A DNA stretch of 64,000 nucleotides, from assembly GCA_027924645.1 (NCBI GenBank), contig BSBN01000445.1, forward strand, positions 3,455,001-3,519,000, given 5' to 3'. The notes under the pieces are model-generated. The model searched no databases and was not told the DNA's origin. It saw only the letters and a list, made by a program, of their open reading frames with translations. The position numbers and the translations under genes were made by a program. The DNA is from Cunninghamia lanceolata (taxonomy: Eukaryota; Streptophyta; Pinopsida; Cupressales; Cupressaceae). Every line of letters begins with the position of its first letter. Within the stretch, counting starts at the first letter, position 1. Shown here piece by piece: positions 43,857-55,984 of the stretch.

Positions 43857-46811
43857 GATGCAATGCAATTTACGATGTTGCTTCAAAGAAATCGATTGTT
43901 GAATAATGATACATGCCCCAGTTTGCCCCTGGTATAGGTTATGACAATAGGATGCCCCCTCGGGATATTGGATGAGAAGAAGGCAGAAGGCATGAGACAG
44001 ACAATCTCACAAAGACGTAGGGAAAACTTGGTTAGGTTTGAAGAAATGGGTGATGAAATTGGTTGAAGAAAGAGTTGAATGATACACAATGCAAGATAGA
44101 ATGAAAACACACACAAGCAAGTAAGCAAGTATGCACAAATGATACAAGAACAAACAAGGTATTGCCCCTGTCAAGTGGTAAACCAACGATATACTGATAA
44201 CGATATATGACAGTGTTGTCATGGTGGGGAACGATAGATCCCTAGACCAACACAATAGGCGTGTTGTCATGGCAAGGAACGATAGATTCCTAGAGCAAAC
44301 ATGAAGGATAGTGTCTGGTTTCAAGAAATGAAGCATGTCATGTAAGACACATGTGTTGGTCTGATTTTGACAATGTTACATCCTATATAAGACAATTGAT
44401 TGATTAACTGATCGAGTTGGTTTACGACTAGACAAGGATCAAGACCACTGATTGTGATTGGATCAATTGATAAGATTGACTTGACTTGATTGGTATGGAT
44501 TAAGGATGGACTTGCATTTGGATCATTTCTTGGGTTGACCAAATTGAGAAGAATGGACCACAATGATAGATAGAATACTAATTGATAGGAGAAAGACTCG
44601 ATAGAAGGAATCACAAGCTTTTATTTGTATTGTTACTCTGCATTGTTGGATCTTTATTGCATGGGGTATGGTATGGATTCTTTTATGGATGTATAATGTA
44701 TGTGAATGGTGTTTACTTTTGACATCTTGATGGTGCAAGTATTTTGAAGTGCTTATTTCATCATTGGGTGATTTTTTTTGGTACTTTTTCTGAATGTTGT
44801 AAGTTAATACAAGCATCTAGGTATAAGTAAACCGAGATGACCTGAGCACTGCTTACATGGATTTTGATTTAGCAAGTTAATACAAGCATCGAGGTATAAT
44901 TGAACCGAGATGACCTGAGTATTTCTTGCATATCAACAAATATGGATTGCCCTTGTTCATGTTAGACCTTTGATGTCCTTGATGATCTTTTGCCGATCAT
45001 GTCTTTAGACAAGGTTTCACATTACTAAAGTTTAATCCACAAACAACAAATAAAGAAAATAATCATGCCCCCATCATAGCATCTCTAGCTTTGGCATCCT
45101 CGAGTAGCATAGAAAGGCATGATAGAAAAAATCAAAACTCTGTATTTTAACCATGATTCCAATCCACAAAACATATTTGCATTTAGATGTGTTTGTTTCT
45201 TTCCATAATTTGGGTAAAATCATTTAAAAGGCCTTAGGAGTTTTTCTTTACTTTGGATAGGTTAATGTCCTGCGTCAGGGTTTTTGCTTGAAAGCGGGCT
45301 TTGCTTGCACTTGCTTGCCTGGTGAGAAGATTCCACAATCTTTATTGGTGAGACGGACCCTAAGGGACTGACCTAGTGCCTTGGGGGCTCATTGCTGAAT
45401 GGCCTTGCCTACATGACAACACAGAGGCAACGTAGTTCGGGATAAACCCTAATGGACCATGGATGGAATAGAAGAAAGATGACAAAAAATGGGATGAATG
45501 GGACTGTGGGAGCCTCGGGGGCACATTTGAGAAATGGCCTTGCCTATGTGACAACATAGAGGCAACGTAGTTCATGGATTGACTTTGATGGACCTAGGAT
45601 ATGGATCAGATGAGACACGATATCAATCAAACAAGACACGATATGGAAAATATATGGATTAGACAAGACCTAATATGGAAAAGATATGGATCAGACCAGA
45701 CACGATATGGAAAAGATATGCATCAGACAAGACACGATATGGAACAAATATGGATCAGATATGGAACAGATGATACCGATGACAAGGAAACACTATAGAT
45801 AGGTAGATGTATGGGTGATAAAGAATGGAATATGTAGGTATGAGGAAACAAGGATGCGATCTCCAAGGACTATGTCGCATAAGAATAACATGCCCCATTG
45901 TAGGTAGAATACTTAGGATTTTTCATGACAATGCTTATGACGATAGAAGGATGAGAGGATACTGAAGGATTTTCATGGTTTGGAGGGATAAGGTATGTCA
46001 AGAGACATCTAAAACATTTGTTAACATTGTGCCCCCAATCTTTATCAAGACCAAAGAAATAGAGGAAAGGAAGATTAGGATGGATAGAATGGACAGTATA
46101 GGTAGGTCATGGATAGAAGGATATGCTAGGAAATGGTATGGAAGGAAACTGATAGGAGAAGAGTGATAGGCCGATGAGACAAGGTGCCCCTAAGTGTAGG
46201 TGATGTAGAAGATCAACTTACACACGACACCTGTTTGCTAGGTTTTTATCATGGTACTTATCCAAGGCACCTGTTTGCCAGATTTTCACCATTGGACAAA
46301 GGGATTTTTCTTTACTTTTTTTTTTTTTTGGAACATTTGGATAGGAGAAGGTAGATATGGATGAGAGGAACCTAAGTGCCTAGTTCCTTGAAAGGTGCTA
46401 GTCCTGCTAAATAGATGTCATCGCATGGACCATGTCAAGTGTTCTCATAGATGTTGGTAGGAGACTACATGAAAGTGATATGGTGTAGGTACATAGTGGA
46501 TTATGATGCAGAATATGAAGGGAAGGTTTATGCAAAAGCATGGACCATAGGAATAGGATGAGGAAGATATGTAGGATAATAGTGGAAGGAAGGGGAGATG
46601 GAGGTATATGAAAATTTTATAGAATAGAAGGGAATCATGACCAATGGTTGCACATGCTGTGATAAACATTGAAGCTGGTGATGGGAAAGTAGTGTAGGAA
46701 GCAATAGAGACTTTTTATTGTGGATGAATGACTTAGGCATGTAGGGATCCACATAGACTGAGTATTTTTCTAATTTTTGCTTGTCATGTGGGATGAAAGA
46801 ATTTGAGACTT
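43857..46811 (-). other. RT-8 3' non-coding region with many short tandem duplications
   Basis: About 3 kb without coding motifs. It holds several separate direct duplications: about 55 bp at 44215-44300, about 72 bp at 44805-44935, about 130 bp at 45377-45600, about 41 bp x 4-5 at 45597-45775, and a short one at 46225-46295. TGCCCC (minus GGGGCA) occurs repeatedly. A poly-T run is at 46314-46330. Confidence 0.55.
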
Positions 46812-48903
46812 TTAGATGGAATGGGAGAAAGTGGATGGTTGAGATTTTTGAGAGGTAGATGCCTCATGTAACTTGAGGGCTTTTTGCTTAGGTACCCAAA
46901 CCATTTTGTTTTTAGATAGTACCTGTGAAGGTATGGGTTTAGGTGTATGTAGCTTTTGTGCAACTTTTGGAGTAATCATTTGTTGGATGCAGACCCACAC
47001 CTTTTTCAGCTTGGAGTATAGGTGTGTGGGTGTATGTAGCTCTTGAGAAGGATGTTTCTTTGATTCTTGGTTTTTGTATCCTAGATCATGAGGACTCTTA
47101 GGATTTTTGAATTTATAGGTAGAGGCATCCATATTTTTGCTATTAAAATCGTTTGGGATGGTGAAAGTGGGGTTGGAGGAAGTTCTTTGTTTAGACAACA
47201 TGTGCATTTGTTGGCCATGATTGGGATTGTTAGAAGATTCATAGATGGATGGATAAGGTGTTGGGAGAAGTGGTGGTAAAATGCATGGAGGGATATTAGG
47301 AGTTGGAAGTAGCGGAGGTAGATTGGATGGTGGAAGGTGTATGGTCACATGCTTTTGACAATTGTAGGATGATGGAGGTGGAATGGCGACATATGTTTTG
47401 GGGATATGATAGGTTTTGCAATGAAAAGTGGGAGATTTTGGAGTGGAGGAAGAACCAACACCTTGAGATTGTTTACCTTGGGGTATGTATCCAAGGCCAT
47501 ATGAAGGAGGAACATTGACATGGACGGGCTCCAAAATACCTTGTTTGTGAAGGCCTAAGACTTTACCTTGATAGTTCATATGTTGGAGTATGCAGTGGAT
47601 AGTAGGATTATGTGTAGCTGGAACACTAGACATGAGTTCTTTATTGGGTGGATAAAGTGGGATAGAGGATAATGGTGGCTAGTGTTCTAAGGAGGAACAC
47701 TCATGAATGAAGGCAGTAAGACCAAGGATAAATGGTGGGGGATTTAAAGCATGGTTGATAATGGATGGTAGAGGATTATTTTTGGTTTGATCTTCTACGC
47801 TTGCTTGGGAGGAAAGTGTCTCATCAAAGCAAGAGGAAGTTGTTGAATCTTGGATAGGACTAGATGGTGTTATAAGCTTAGGACCATGGAATGCATAAAG
47901 TGGGCTAAGAGGATCATCATGGTCTGCTTGATCATAGATAGGATCTTGATCATAGATGGGATCTTGATCATAGATAGGCTTTAGTGTGATTTCATCAACG
48001 ATAATATCTTGATCATGGAAAGGATATAGGCCATGGAGAGGTTGGAATTTGATCTCATGCTCATGTATATGATCAAGTTGCTCATGGATAACTTCTTCAT
48101 CAAAGGTAGTATCTTGATCATAAAAGAGATATAGGTTATGCATTGTTTGAAATTGGACTTCTTACTCATGTATAGGTATAGGATCATCGAAAAGATAAAG
48201 GTTATGTAAGGGTCAGATGGGAGTGCTTTGATCTTGATTTAGACAAGGGGTTGATGTTTCCACATGCTATAAAGTGTGCTCTTAACATAGCGCTTGATGT
48301 GCTTGAATTGAAGTTGAGGTAGAAGACTCTTGGATAGGCTCTTGGTCAACAACATGAAGGTGCAACAGACCTTGACTTTGGTGCATGGTAGGAGGTTCTT
48401 CAATATGCTCAAGGGGTTACAGGTTACATGAAGGGGTTGTAGGATTTGACATGTTTAGAGACTCTTTGATAAGGTCAAGGACCAAAATTTGGGGATATGG
48501 TTGACTTTCTACTAGTAGCCCTTGGATCACATCATTGGTAGGTGCATGGGTAGAAGAGTGAGGTAACAGATGAGTGGATTTGGAGTTCTCCATGGTAGGA
48601 TTAGTATGCTTTGGGCCATGTGTTCTAGGAGATGGTGAAGGAGGACTAGTAGATGGAGTGGTATATGTTTCCAACTTGAGGTGGTGCTTGCCTTGTCAAG
48701 AGTATCATGAAGACAACAAAAGGATGTACGCTTTTGGGGCAAGGTGTAGCTAGTACTGACACATTCAGCTTGTAAGATTGCCATTTCTTGTTGTATCACT
48801 TGGAGTGGGCAATTGCTATATGGTCTTGGGGTGAGATATCAAAGTTTAATTGTTCTTGCAGGTATTGGAGTTTTTGAGCAATTATTTCTAATTGGTACGT
48901 CAT
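46812..48903 (-). pseudogene. RT-8 ORF: Pro-rich repeat protein of unknown function
   Basis: Minus-strand reading starts at ATG 48903 (MTYQLEIIAQKLQYLQEQL, probably a short coiled coil). After a frameshift before 48674 it stays in one frame to the stop at 46812, with six or so in-frame stops, about 700 codons in all. The section 48417-48674 is Pro/Ser/Thr-rich. The section 47679-48190 has imperfect repeats of LYxFxDQD, including a tandem IYDQDP unit at 47923-47985. The last part (46812-47633, the longest intact piece at 273 codons) is Pro-rich with PPLLPTP repeats and a Lys-rich tail. No gag, protease, RT or integrase motif is visible. Its position, upstream of the 3' non-coding region of an LTR element, suggests an element-specific Gag-like protein. 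That is inference. Confidence 0.55.
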
Positions 48904-49836
48904 CTCTACAGAAACTGACATAAGACTGAAATGGGTACCTAGAAAACCCAAAATTTTTCTCTAAAAAGATGTGGAAATGCTCACTGTCACGCATGCGCTA
49001 GAACAGATGTGCAACAAAAACTGATATATGTGTTGTAAGTCGCAACAAATGTGCCGCACTGGTAAAAGGTAAATGCACTATAATAGATAATAAAAGCATT
49101 GTAAGTCAAAACATATGCGCTGTAGGTTGGCACAGATGCGTAGGAACAAAGGACGGATGCACCGCTCTGGCTTTTCTCAGTATTTTTGCAATTTTAGAAT
49201 TTTTCTGATATTTTTGGTACTTTGGTTGTAAGAAGGTCTTTTTGTTCTAATTTTCTAAAATTATGGCAAGAAGACATAGCAAACACAGAATTTTTATGGT
49301 TTTTTATTTTTTTGCAATTTTTTTCTCTTTTTAGATGAAAAAAGAAAAATAAGTACAAATCCTAGGCTTCAATTGGATAACGAGGGTTTTTGGACACTAG
49401 AACAAAGGTGTTTAATGAAGGCAACTATTCAAGTGGTTATACATACAGCAGCACTACTCTCTGTTATGGAGTCTCCCAGCCTGCAAGGGTTGCGCCTTGG
49501 AGGGTTTTGGAGGAGGTTGGCTATTGGTATAACACAACTTCACTCATTGTTTGAAGCTTTCACTCCAAACACAATTTATTTATAGTGTCTTGGAAGGGCT
49601 TGGTGTCTAGCCTGTTACCACTTAGGGTCGTTCCTACTTGGATGAACGGTATCCAAGAGTAGGCCCCTCTAAAGGAAAAACACATGTGAAAATGATATGT
49701 CTGGCATTTTGGTCACCCAAGATAGGGGAGAGCATAGGCCTAGTATCATTCCCAAAACACAGAATACAGTGGTTCTTTTCCCCTAGTTAAAATGAGAAAA
49801 ACTAGATGAGCTATCTACTTGGGAAAGCATGGAGAT
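48904..49836 (-). other. Upstream region of the RT-8 ORF, possible LTR
   Basis: About 930 bp without genes. Repeated ATGCGC and CAGATGCG-type motifs lie at 48980-49160 and a T-rich block at 49190-49340. A minus-strand TATA-like CTATAAATAAATTG at about 49572-49585 suggests an LTR promoter reading leftward. It is not alignable by eye with the RT-8 LTR at 42686-43842, so it is not called as its partner. Confidence 0.4.
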
Positions 49837-50024
49837 TTGTTAACTTTGAAGTGATAACAAGATAGCAATGGTTCAACTTTACCAAGATAGCAATGATTTG
49901 TTAACTTTAAAGTGATAACAAGATAGCAATGGTTTAGTTTTACCTAGATAGCAATGATGAGTTCAATTTTTATCCACGTAGCACGAATTGTTAACTTTGA
50001 AGTGATGGTCGAGATAGCAATGAT
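49837..50024. repeat. Minisatellite with about 60-bp unit
   Basis: Two full units (49837-49894 and 49895-49954) and further partial units to 50024. All share TTGTTAACTTTRAAGTGAT and AGATAGCAATG. It ends right where the RT-9 LTR similarity begins. Confidence 0.75.
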
Positions 50025-50029
50025 TCAGT

Positions 50030-50981
50030 AAAATATCAAATCATGGAGTACCTATTTTAGGGGTTCTGAGGCAGAAAAGTCAGGGACAAAAGAACAAGCG
50101 CCCAAGTCCAATGCCCTACTTTTTGTCTGGATTTGGAAACTTTGTCTACAACTCTTCCCTACTATCCTAGATATTTTACCATCACGGAAGTTGGAGGACT
50201 AATGAGCGGGTGCCCAAGTCCAGGTGGCTATTTTTCCTTCTATTCTGCAATTCTGACACTTCAAGATGCCTTCCTATAACTTCACTTTTCCCAGCTCTGC
50301 AACCTATAACCTACAACCATGAAAACTTTGGGAGGGGGTTGTGGTGTTTAGAGGCTTGCCTCAGTCAAGCCCTAGAGGACACTTAAGTCTCCAAACACTC
50401 TTGTGAGGTAGAGGCAAAAGCCAAAGGAAATGATGATGAAAACACAATATAATGTCACCTTGTAGTGAAGATATCATGGGAGGAAGATGCTCTTCATTTC
50501 ATGATGAGATGGATGCTCAAATCTGCAAACACAAACACATAAACCACATGAATCTACTCTTGCAACACAATGAAAGCCTTGAATCACCTTGAAAACACTT
50601 AAACATCACAATTGCCATCTAATTTCTAAATGAATGCCTAAACATGCTTTTATATGCAACTACAAAGACTCCCGCCAAGATTTTTGTAATTCAAACTTAT
50701 CGTGTCGGCATAGGACCTAAGTAACGGTCATAAACTGACACCCAAAAATTGGGACTACCCCAAAATAGGGCAGGTTTAGGGTGCGGACGCCCAAGTCCTC
50801 TCCCTATTTTGGGTCGGGTCAAGCTCAAAGGGTCCTCCTAGGTCCCATTTGTCATGTTACCTAGGCCTCATTCCATCAGGATGCCAAATTATGAAGTAAG
50901 ATGTCCTAAATGCATGCAAAAGACCTGGGAGCTAAACCTTATTAGGGAAAAGCCCCCAAGGGGACATTTTATGATGTTACA
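50030..50981 (-). repeat. RT-9 3' LTR
   Basis: About 950 bp alignable with 58603-59475 plus 62476-62583. It contains minus-strand TATA box GCATATAAAAGC at 50646-50657. Position 50873-50884 shows the uninterrupted form of the RT-11 target. Confidence 0.85.
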
Positions 50982-50997
50982 TTTAGCCCCCACTTTA
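50982..50997 (-). other. RT-9 polypurine tract
   Basis: The minus strand reads AAAGTGGGGGCTAAA directly before TGTAACATC. Confidence 0.75.
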
Positions 50998-52735
50998 ATA
51001 TATGTATAAATGCAAGGCCAATACATGCATTAAAGTAAGGTCACAAACACAGCAAACACACCAAGCACGGAGAAGACATGCCAATCACATAGAAGACAAT
51101 AATAGGCACACAAAACATAGAGAAGATAGTTACAGTCACACAGAACATAGAGAAGGTAGTAAATGCATAGAAGACACATTAATGCATGGAAGACAGAAAT
51201 GATATGTTTTCTTTTCTTTTTCTCATATATATGAAATGTAGATGCAAGTACTAGAAAGTAAACAAACCTCCCATAATACATGATGCACTCATCATGCAGG
51301 TATCTATATATGGGGCAACACACATACAAGACATGCTAAACCTCCCAAAATGTAGGAAGCACAACCTTAAGGTGCTGGTCTTTATACTACATATGGGGTA
51401 ACAAATACACCACACAGAACAAGCACGCCAAAACACACACACTTGAAGACATGGAGAAAACACGACAGACAAGCGATGGTGTGTTCCCTATTTCTAGGCT
51501 CATCACCATCTCAAGCACATTATAGGTACGCATCAACAATTGGGCTTCACCACAACAATCGCCGAAGACACGCTTAAGGGTTGAGTTGGTCATAGAACTG
51601 CTCCCTGCCTTCGCAAAGGACTTTTGAAAATAACGGGATGATGTAATCTACTCTGAGAAATACACCATCTTCGCCTCCATAGAGGGCTTAAGATAAAAAG
51701 GATATATGTGATATCCTACCTCCGTAGAGGCCTTACATTATTAATTTATTGATTGCAAACAAACTTAGGATGCATGATGCACTCATCACACAGACGTTTG
51801 CACCTGAGGGTAAACACATTGCTAATATCTACAATAGATAGCCTACCTTATATGCCCCCACCTTAAGGTGGTTGATATCGGGTATCGATATCAAGCACGT
51901 TAAGGTAGGAATAAAATACACAAGGGAACACTGACTTTCACAAAGCCCATGCCCCTTGGAGGTGACATGTACTTTACGATCGCCAAATGTTCCCACAAAC
52001 ACATCCTTGCAAAAAACATGTTAGTGTCTACAAGATCATGATAAACAACAACATCAATGCATATGATTAACCACACAAAGATCCAAGGTTATACAATGAA
52101 TTTAGATTTCAAGGATAACTGTGGGGCTATATCATAAAGTTCTCCAAATCGACCACCACCAAGGCTAGATTCAAACACAAACAAAGGTGCATAGAGCAGC
52201 AATATTGTTAAGGTTTGTAAATGAGATAGAAACAACATCAAAATCACTACGCGGAAAGCACGAGTGCTTCCACTAGCCAAGCATCGGATAAGATATACAA
52301 CCCCATCTTCATATTAGGAACTAAGTCCATTTTTTTATTGTTCTTGAAAGGGACACTAGGTCTGCATCAATATAAATGTTTGTCGTCATCTTCCCGCTAG
52401 GTGGAAACACTAGAGGAAGGGAAATAATAAATAAGAGAGGAGAAACAAGTGTCTTAGGGATAGTCATGTAGGAGGGTGCCCCCAAGTCACCAACCACAAT
52501 GCTATGTCCATAAGACACAACACACAATGATGAAATAAGAGAGAGCAATTTAGAAGAATGATGATACAAATAGAAGGTCACAATAGAGGCGACCTCCTAG
52601 TATCCCAGACCTTACAAGAGAATCTGAGGTCATCCCAGGAGGCCTAAACAACACATAACACATCATGGGGGAAGCACATCACGAGAGAGATAAAGGGTTA
52701 GAGATACTTACCTTTAGGGTCTTCGTATTAGATCT
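50998..52735 (-). other. RT-9 3' non-coding region
   Basis: About 1.7 kb with no family motif. At 51050-51190 short A/C-rich repeats around CACATAGAGAAGA-type units occur. Further GGGGGC purine motifs on the minus strand lie near 51853 and 52478. The small open frames here are not supported as genes. Confidence 0.45.
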
Positions 52736-52739
52736 TGAA

Positions 52740-55101
52740 ACTTGCGAACCTCTTGGAGAGGTACTCGATCATGTTTACTGCAAAATTTGAGTGGTTCTTA
52801 TGAAAGTTTTGTTTATTATCATATGATGCTTGTTTTGTGATTTCTTGTTGAAAAGAGACTTTTTGTTGCTTATGAGGGGGAGAACCACTATTATTTCTAG
52901 TTGTTGATTGTCATTTTACTCTTTTCTAATTTTTAGCAAGTTTTCTTTGTTGAATATTTCTAGAATGATAGCGGGAATCATCCTGTACCATCTCACTCGT
53001 CTGTATCAGTTGTTGTTCTTTCTTTTTTGATGCATTTTGATTATCTCCTAATCCATATAAGGATAATGGTGGAGGAACCTCGGCATAAATTCCATTTCTT
53101 CATGGATGAGGTGGATTATCCACTTGTTTCTTATCTACTTCAATCATTCCCATGATACTATCATAGTCCAAGTAATCATCCTCATCTACTTCTATTAAAC
53201 CATGTTCCACCATATTGTTTTTAGTATGTTGATGGAAAGGATTAGTGAAGATTTGTAAATTGTGATTCAGTGGAGCAACCAACTTGTTTCCATTGTCATT
53301 CACACCCAATACATGGATGACATTTGAATCAATAAGGTCCTATATCTCATGTTTAAGATGCATAAATTGTTCAGTGTCATGTCCTTGCGTTTGATGATAA
53401 TGACAAAAGGCATTAGAATAGAAGTAAGGTCCTTGTTTACTAGGATCAATAGGCTTGATCCGAGGAAGCTTCAAAATGTTATTACTCACAACTTGATTCA
53501 TGATAGAATGATAAAACTCAGATATCGGAGTAAACATTCTTGGTTGATACAATGCTTTCTTTAGATTAGTGATAGCTCAAACATTCAAAAAGTTGTTCAT
53601 ATTTGGTCCATTAATCTTGATGAAGCTCTTGTTATTATTATTCCTCTTAAAGTTGGTTTGTGATGATCCACCCATGGATTGACCAACTTGAGCTGATGAG
53701 TTTTGGTTTTTATATTGACTAGATGAAAGTTGATAATCATGAAGGGCAGTGCATAAATGTTGAAAGGAGTTATATTTCATCAAGAGGACCTTATCACAAA
53801 TATTAGGTTGTAGATTTGTAATAAATATCTTCTAAAATCTTCACCTTTCATTTGATACTAAATCTATGCATAAAGTCCTTGATACCGACTAATGAATTCA
53901 GTCAACTTTTCTTTCGGACCTTGTTTGCGTTGAACCAAGGTAATAAGCGTGACTTGGGGCGATATTTTCTTCAAAATGTTGTAAAAATTGATCAATCAAC
54001 TACGAAAAGGAGTGTATTGAATTCAAAGGCAAAGAGAAAAACCATTCTAAAGCAGTATCTTTGAGAGATCACGGGAAAAGTTCTTCCAACAAATCCTCTT
54101 TAAAATAAAAATCACTACACATAGCTGTAAATGTTGCCACATGGATATTAGGATCACCTTTTCCACCATATTTTTCAAAGCGGGGAGTCTCAAACCTCTT
54201 AGGCATAGGAGTTCTCAAGATTACATAGGAAAGGGGATTATAGGCATGATATGTTGGTATATTGGGCTATGAAGAATTTATCAAATTTGTTACCTTTTGT
54301 TGTAAAGCATTCATGCCCTCTAAAAGTTGGTTTAGGATGACATCATTGGGAGATGGGGTTTGCTGTGAGGAATTGGAACCAAAGTGAGGAGGTGAATGAG
54401 CTTAAGATATGATAGGCAGAGGCTGACGATATGTCAATGGTGGTTGAACATAATGGTAGTTGGTAGGTGGTTAAGAATAACTATATGTAATGGGAGGTTG
54501 AGAATAAGTGAGATGAAGAGGTGGTTGAGAGCAATTATTCATAGAAGAGGTCCCCTTAGGATCTAAATTCTAATAATTAAATCCCACATGTTTGTAATTA
54601 GTGCCATTAGATACTCCAATACCAGTGGTAGCATTACTACAAGTGTTCGCATTAGTTGTTAAGATTGTTGATGTAAAGGTGGATATTCCTGTAGTCAGTA
54701 TAGGTATGGATACTTGAGTATGAGATGGTGATAAAGTGTTATTTATCACCTGTGCACATTCAGCCACTGGCATAATGTTAGTTTGTACAATATGTGCTAG
54801 ACCACAAATTTCATTAATACCATCTTGTCCCTCTTTTATCAACTTTCTTATGTTATGAATTATAGGAACAACTTCTTCAGCTATTCTCTCATTTTCCATA
54901 AATGATTGAAATTGTGCTATCTCTTTATCCAATTTCTATTTGCTCATCAGATACATATGCTATCACCTCAATAGTATCATCAACATCATGAAATGTTTGT
55001 TCTTCCATTATACTTGCAATGGGTGTAATGTCTTGTAACATTTGGGTTTCTCCTTTTGTAAAGAAGGTGTTCAAAGTACCAACTTCTTCAAGAGAACTAT
55101 A
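52740..55101 (-). pseudogene. gag: RT-9 gag, TAT/Ogre type, decayed
   Basis: Minus-strand Gag with stops and shifts. From right to left: N-terminal region 54925-55128; a long ORF 54570-54932 with Ser/Thr-rich tail; the capsid core at about 54230-53930 (FETPRFEKYGGKGDP, then ALEWFFSLP), a classic Ty3 Gag core; a Gln/Asn-rich region 53577-53783; and the zinc-finger-like CHYHQTQGHDTEQF at about 53360-53410, where TAT Gag normally ends in Cys and this copy has Phe. The tail 53100-53309 is acidic. No protease active site was found downstream. The frame at the right end continues across the RT-10 insertion to about 56931. Confidence 0.85.
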
Positions 55102-55106
55102 TCCCA

Positions 55107-55408
55107 TGTAATGAAACAACTTGCACAATAAGGATTATAATAGTAAATATGCTGCAAATACTTGATAATAATATGTCACTTCGAGGGGGATACCTCCAAT
55201 AGTCTTCAATGAGAACACAATACACAATATGATCATCCAATAAGACTCACTACCCCTATATATACCTATTTATGCCTAGGATATCACCTAGGCTGACCTA
55301 AACAACTAAATACCAATATACTAATGATAATATGACTTAATTAAGAGTTAAGATAGCCACAAGCTGACTATTCATAACCATATACGCTATGGAAGTAAGG
55401 GCATAACA
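55107..55408 (-). repeat. RT-10 3' LTR
   Basis: 302 bp. It lacks about 70 bp present in the other LTR in two segments (near 56576-56600 and 56702-56750). Minus-strand TATATATAGG near 55256-55265. Confidence 0.9.
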
Positions 55409-55424
55409 TGCCCCCCACCTTTAC
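55409..55424 (-). other. RT-10 polypurine tract
   Basis: The minus strand reads AAAGGTGGGGGGCA directly before TGTTATGCCC. Confidence 0.82.
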
Positions 55425-55984
55425 AAAAGCGTTGTCCTCAACGCTGAACAATTGTGGTAGTTTCTTCATATAATCTTCATAATCCCATGTGGTAACTTCA
55501 ACTAGAAAATATTTCCTTATAATGAGGTAACTTGGAACTATTGGTGTCCTCAGCTTCTTCATGCACGTCTAGAAAATTAACTTCATCTCCAAGACGTGTC
55601 TTCCCTTTGCATCTAGCTCTTGATGCTGATGAATGTGTTCTTCCATTACTTGAACCTTTTGATGTGCCATAGAGGAAGAGGTGAGGAATAGTACATGGTA
55701 CCCTTGCATTGGTTGAATAGCTTGATTAGGAACTTCTTCTTCTTCTTCTTCTTCTTGGTTGCTTGAGACCTCCTTTCTTGGCTCCTTCATAAAGGCACTT
55801 AACATGCTTCCTATGTCTAATATATCTCCTCTTAGGTCACACATCTCCGACTTGATTGAGGAAATGTCTTCCTTGACCTTACTTCCTCATTAGGATTAAT
55901 ATCTTCTATTGTTTCCCCATCCTTATCAGAGGATTTCCCTAGTGTGACAACATTCTTTTTGCCTCTTGTTGCAGGACCCGTCAT
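55425..55984 (-). pseudogene. RT-10 internal remnant ORF
   Basis: Reading starts at ATG 55984 (MTGPATRGKKNVV), with a frameshift before 55844, and continues in the frame of 55569-55844 and 55368-55562. It has a run of Glu from a CTT repeat (55735-55757). Its end, DNAFVKVGGMLCP, leads straight into the PPT. This looks like the first codons of a Ty3-type polyprotein joined to the region next to the 3' LTR, with the middle deleted. That is inference from position. No enzyme motif is present. Confidence 0.55.

Noticed and set aside
44007..44816. Overlapping minus-strand ORFs of 97-109 codons
   Set aside because: No family motifs. They sit in the RT-8 3' non-coding region and contain the direct duplications. 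I judged them chance frames.
45601..45798. Repetitive plus-strand ORF (IRQDLIWKRYGSDQTR-like repeats)
   Set aside because: It is the translation of a 41-bp tandem repeat in the 3' non-coding region, on the strand opposite to the element's genes.
48960..49836. RT-8 5' LTR
   Set aside because: A TATA-like box in the right direction is present, but the sequence does not align by eye with the 42686-43842 LTR, so I did not call the pair.
51030..51593. Cys-rich minus-strand ORFs of 66-99 codons
   Set aside because: They derive from short CACATAGAGAAG-type repeats in the RT-9 3' non-coding region. Frames overlap and no conserved domain is visible.
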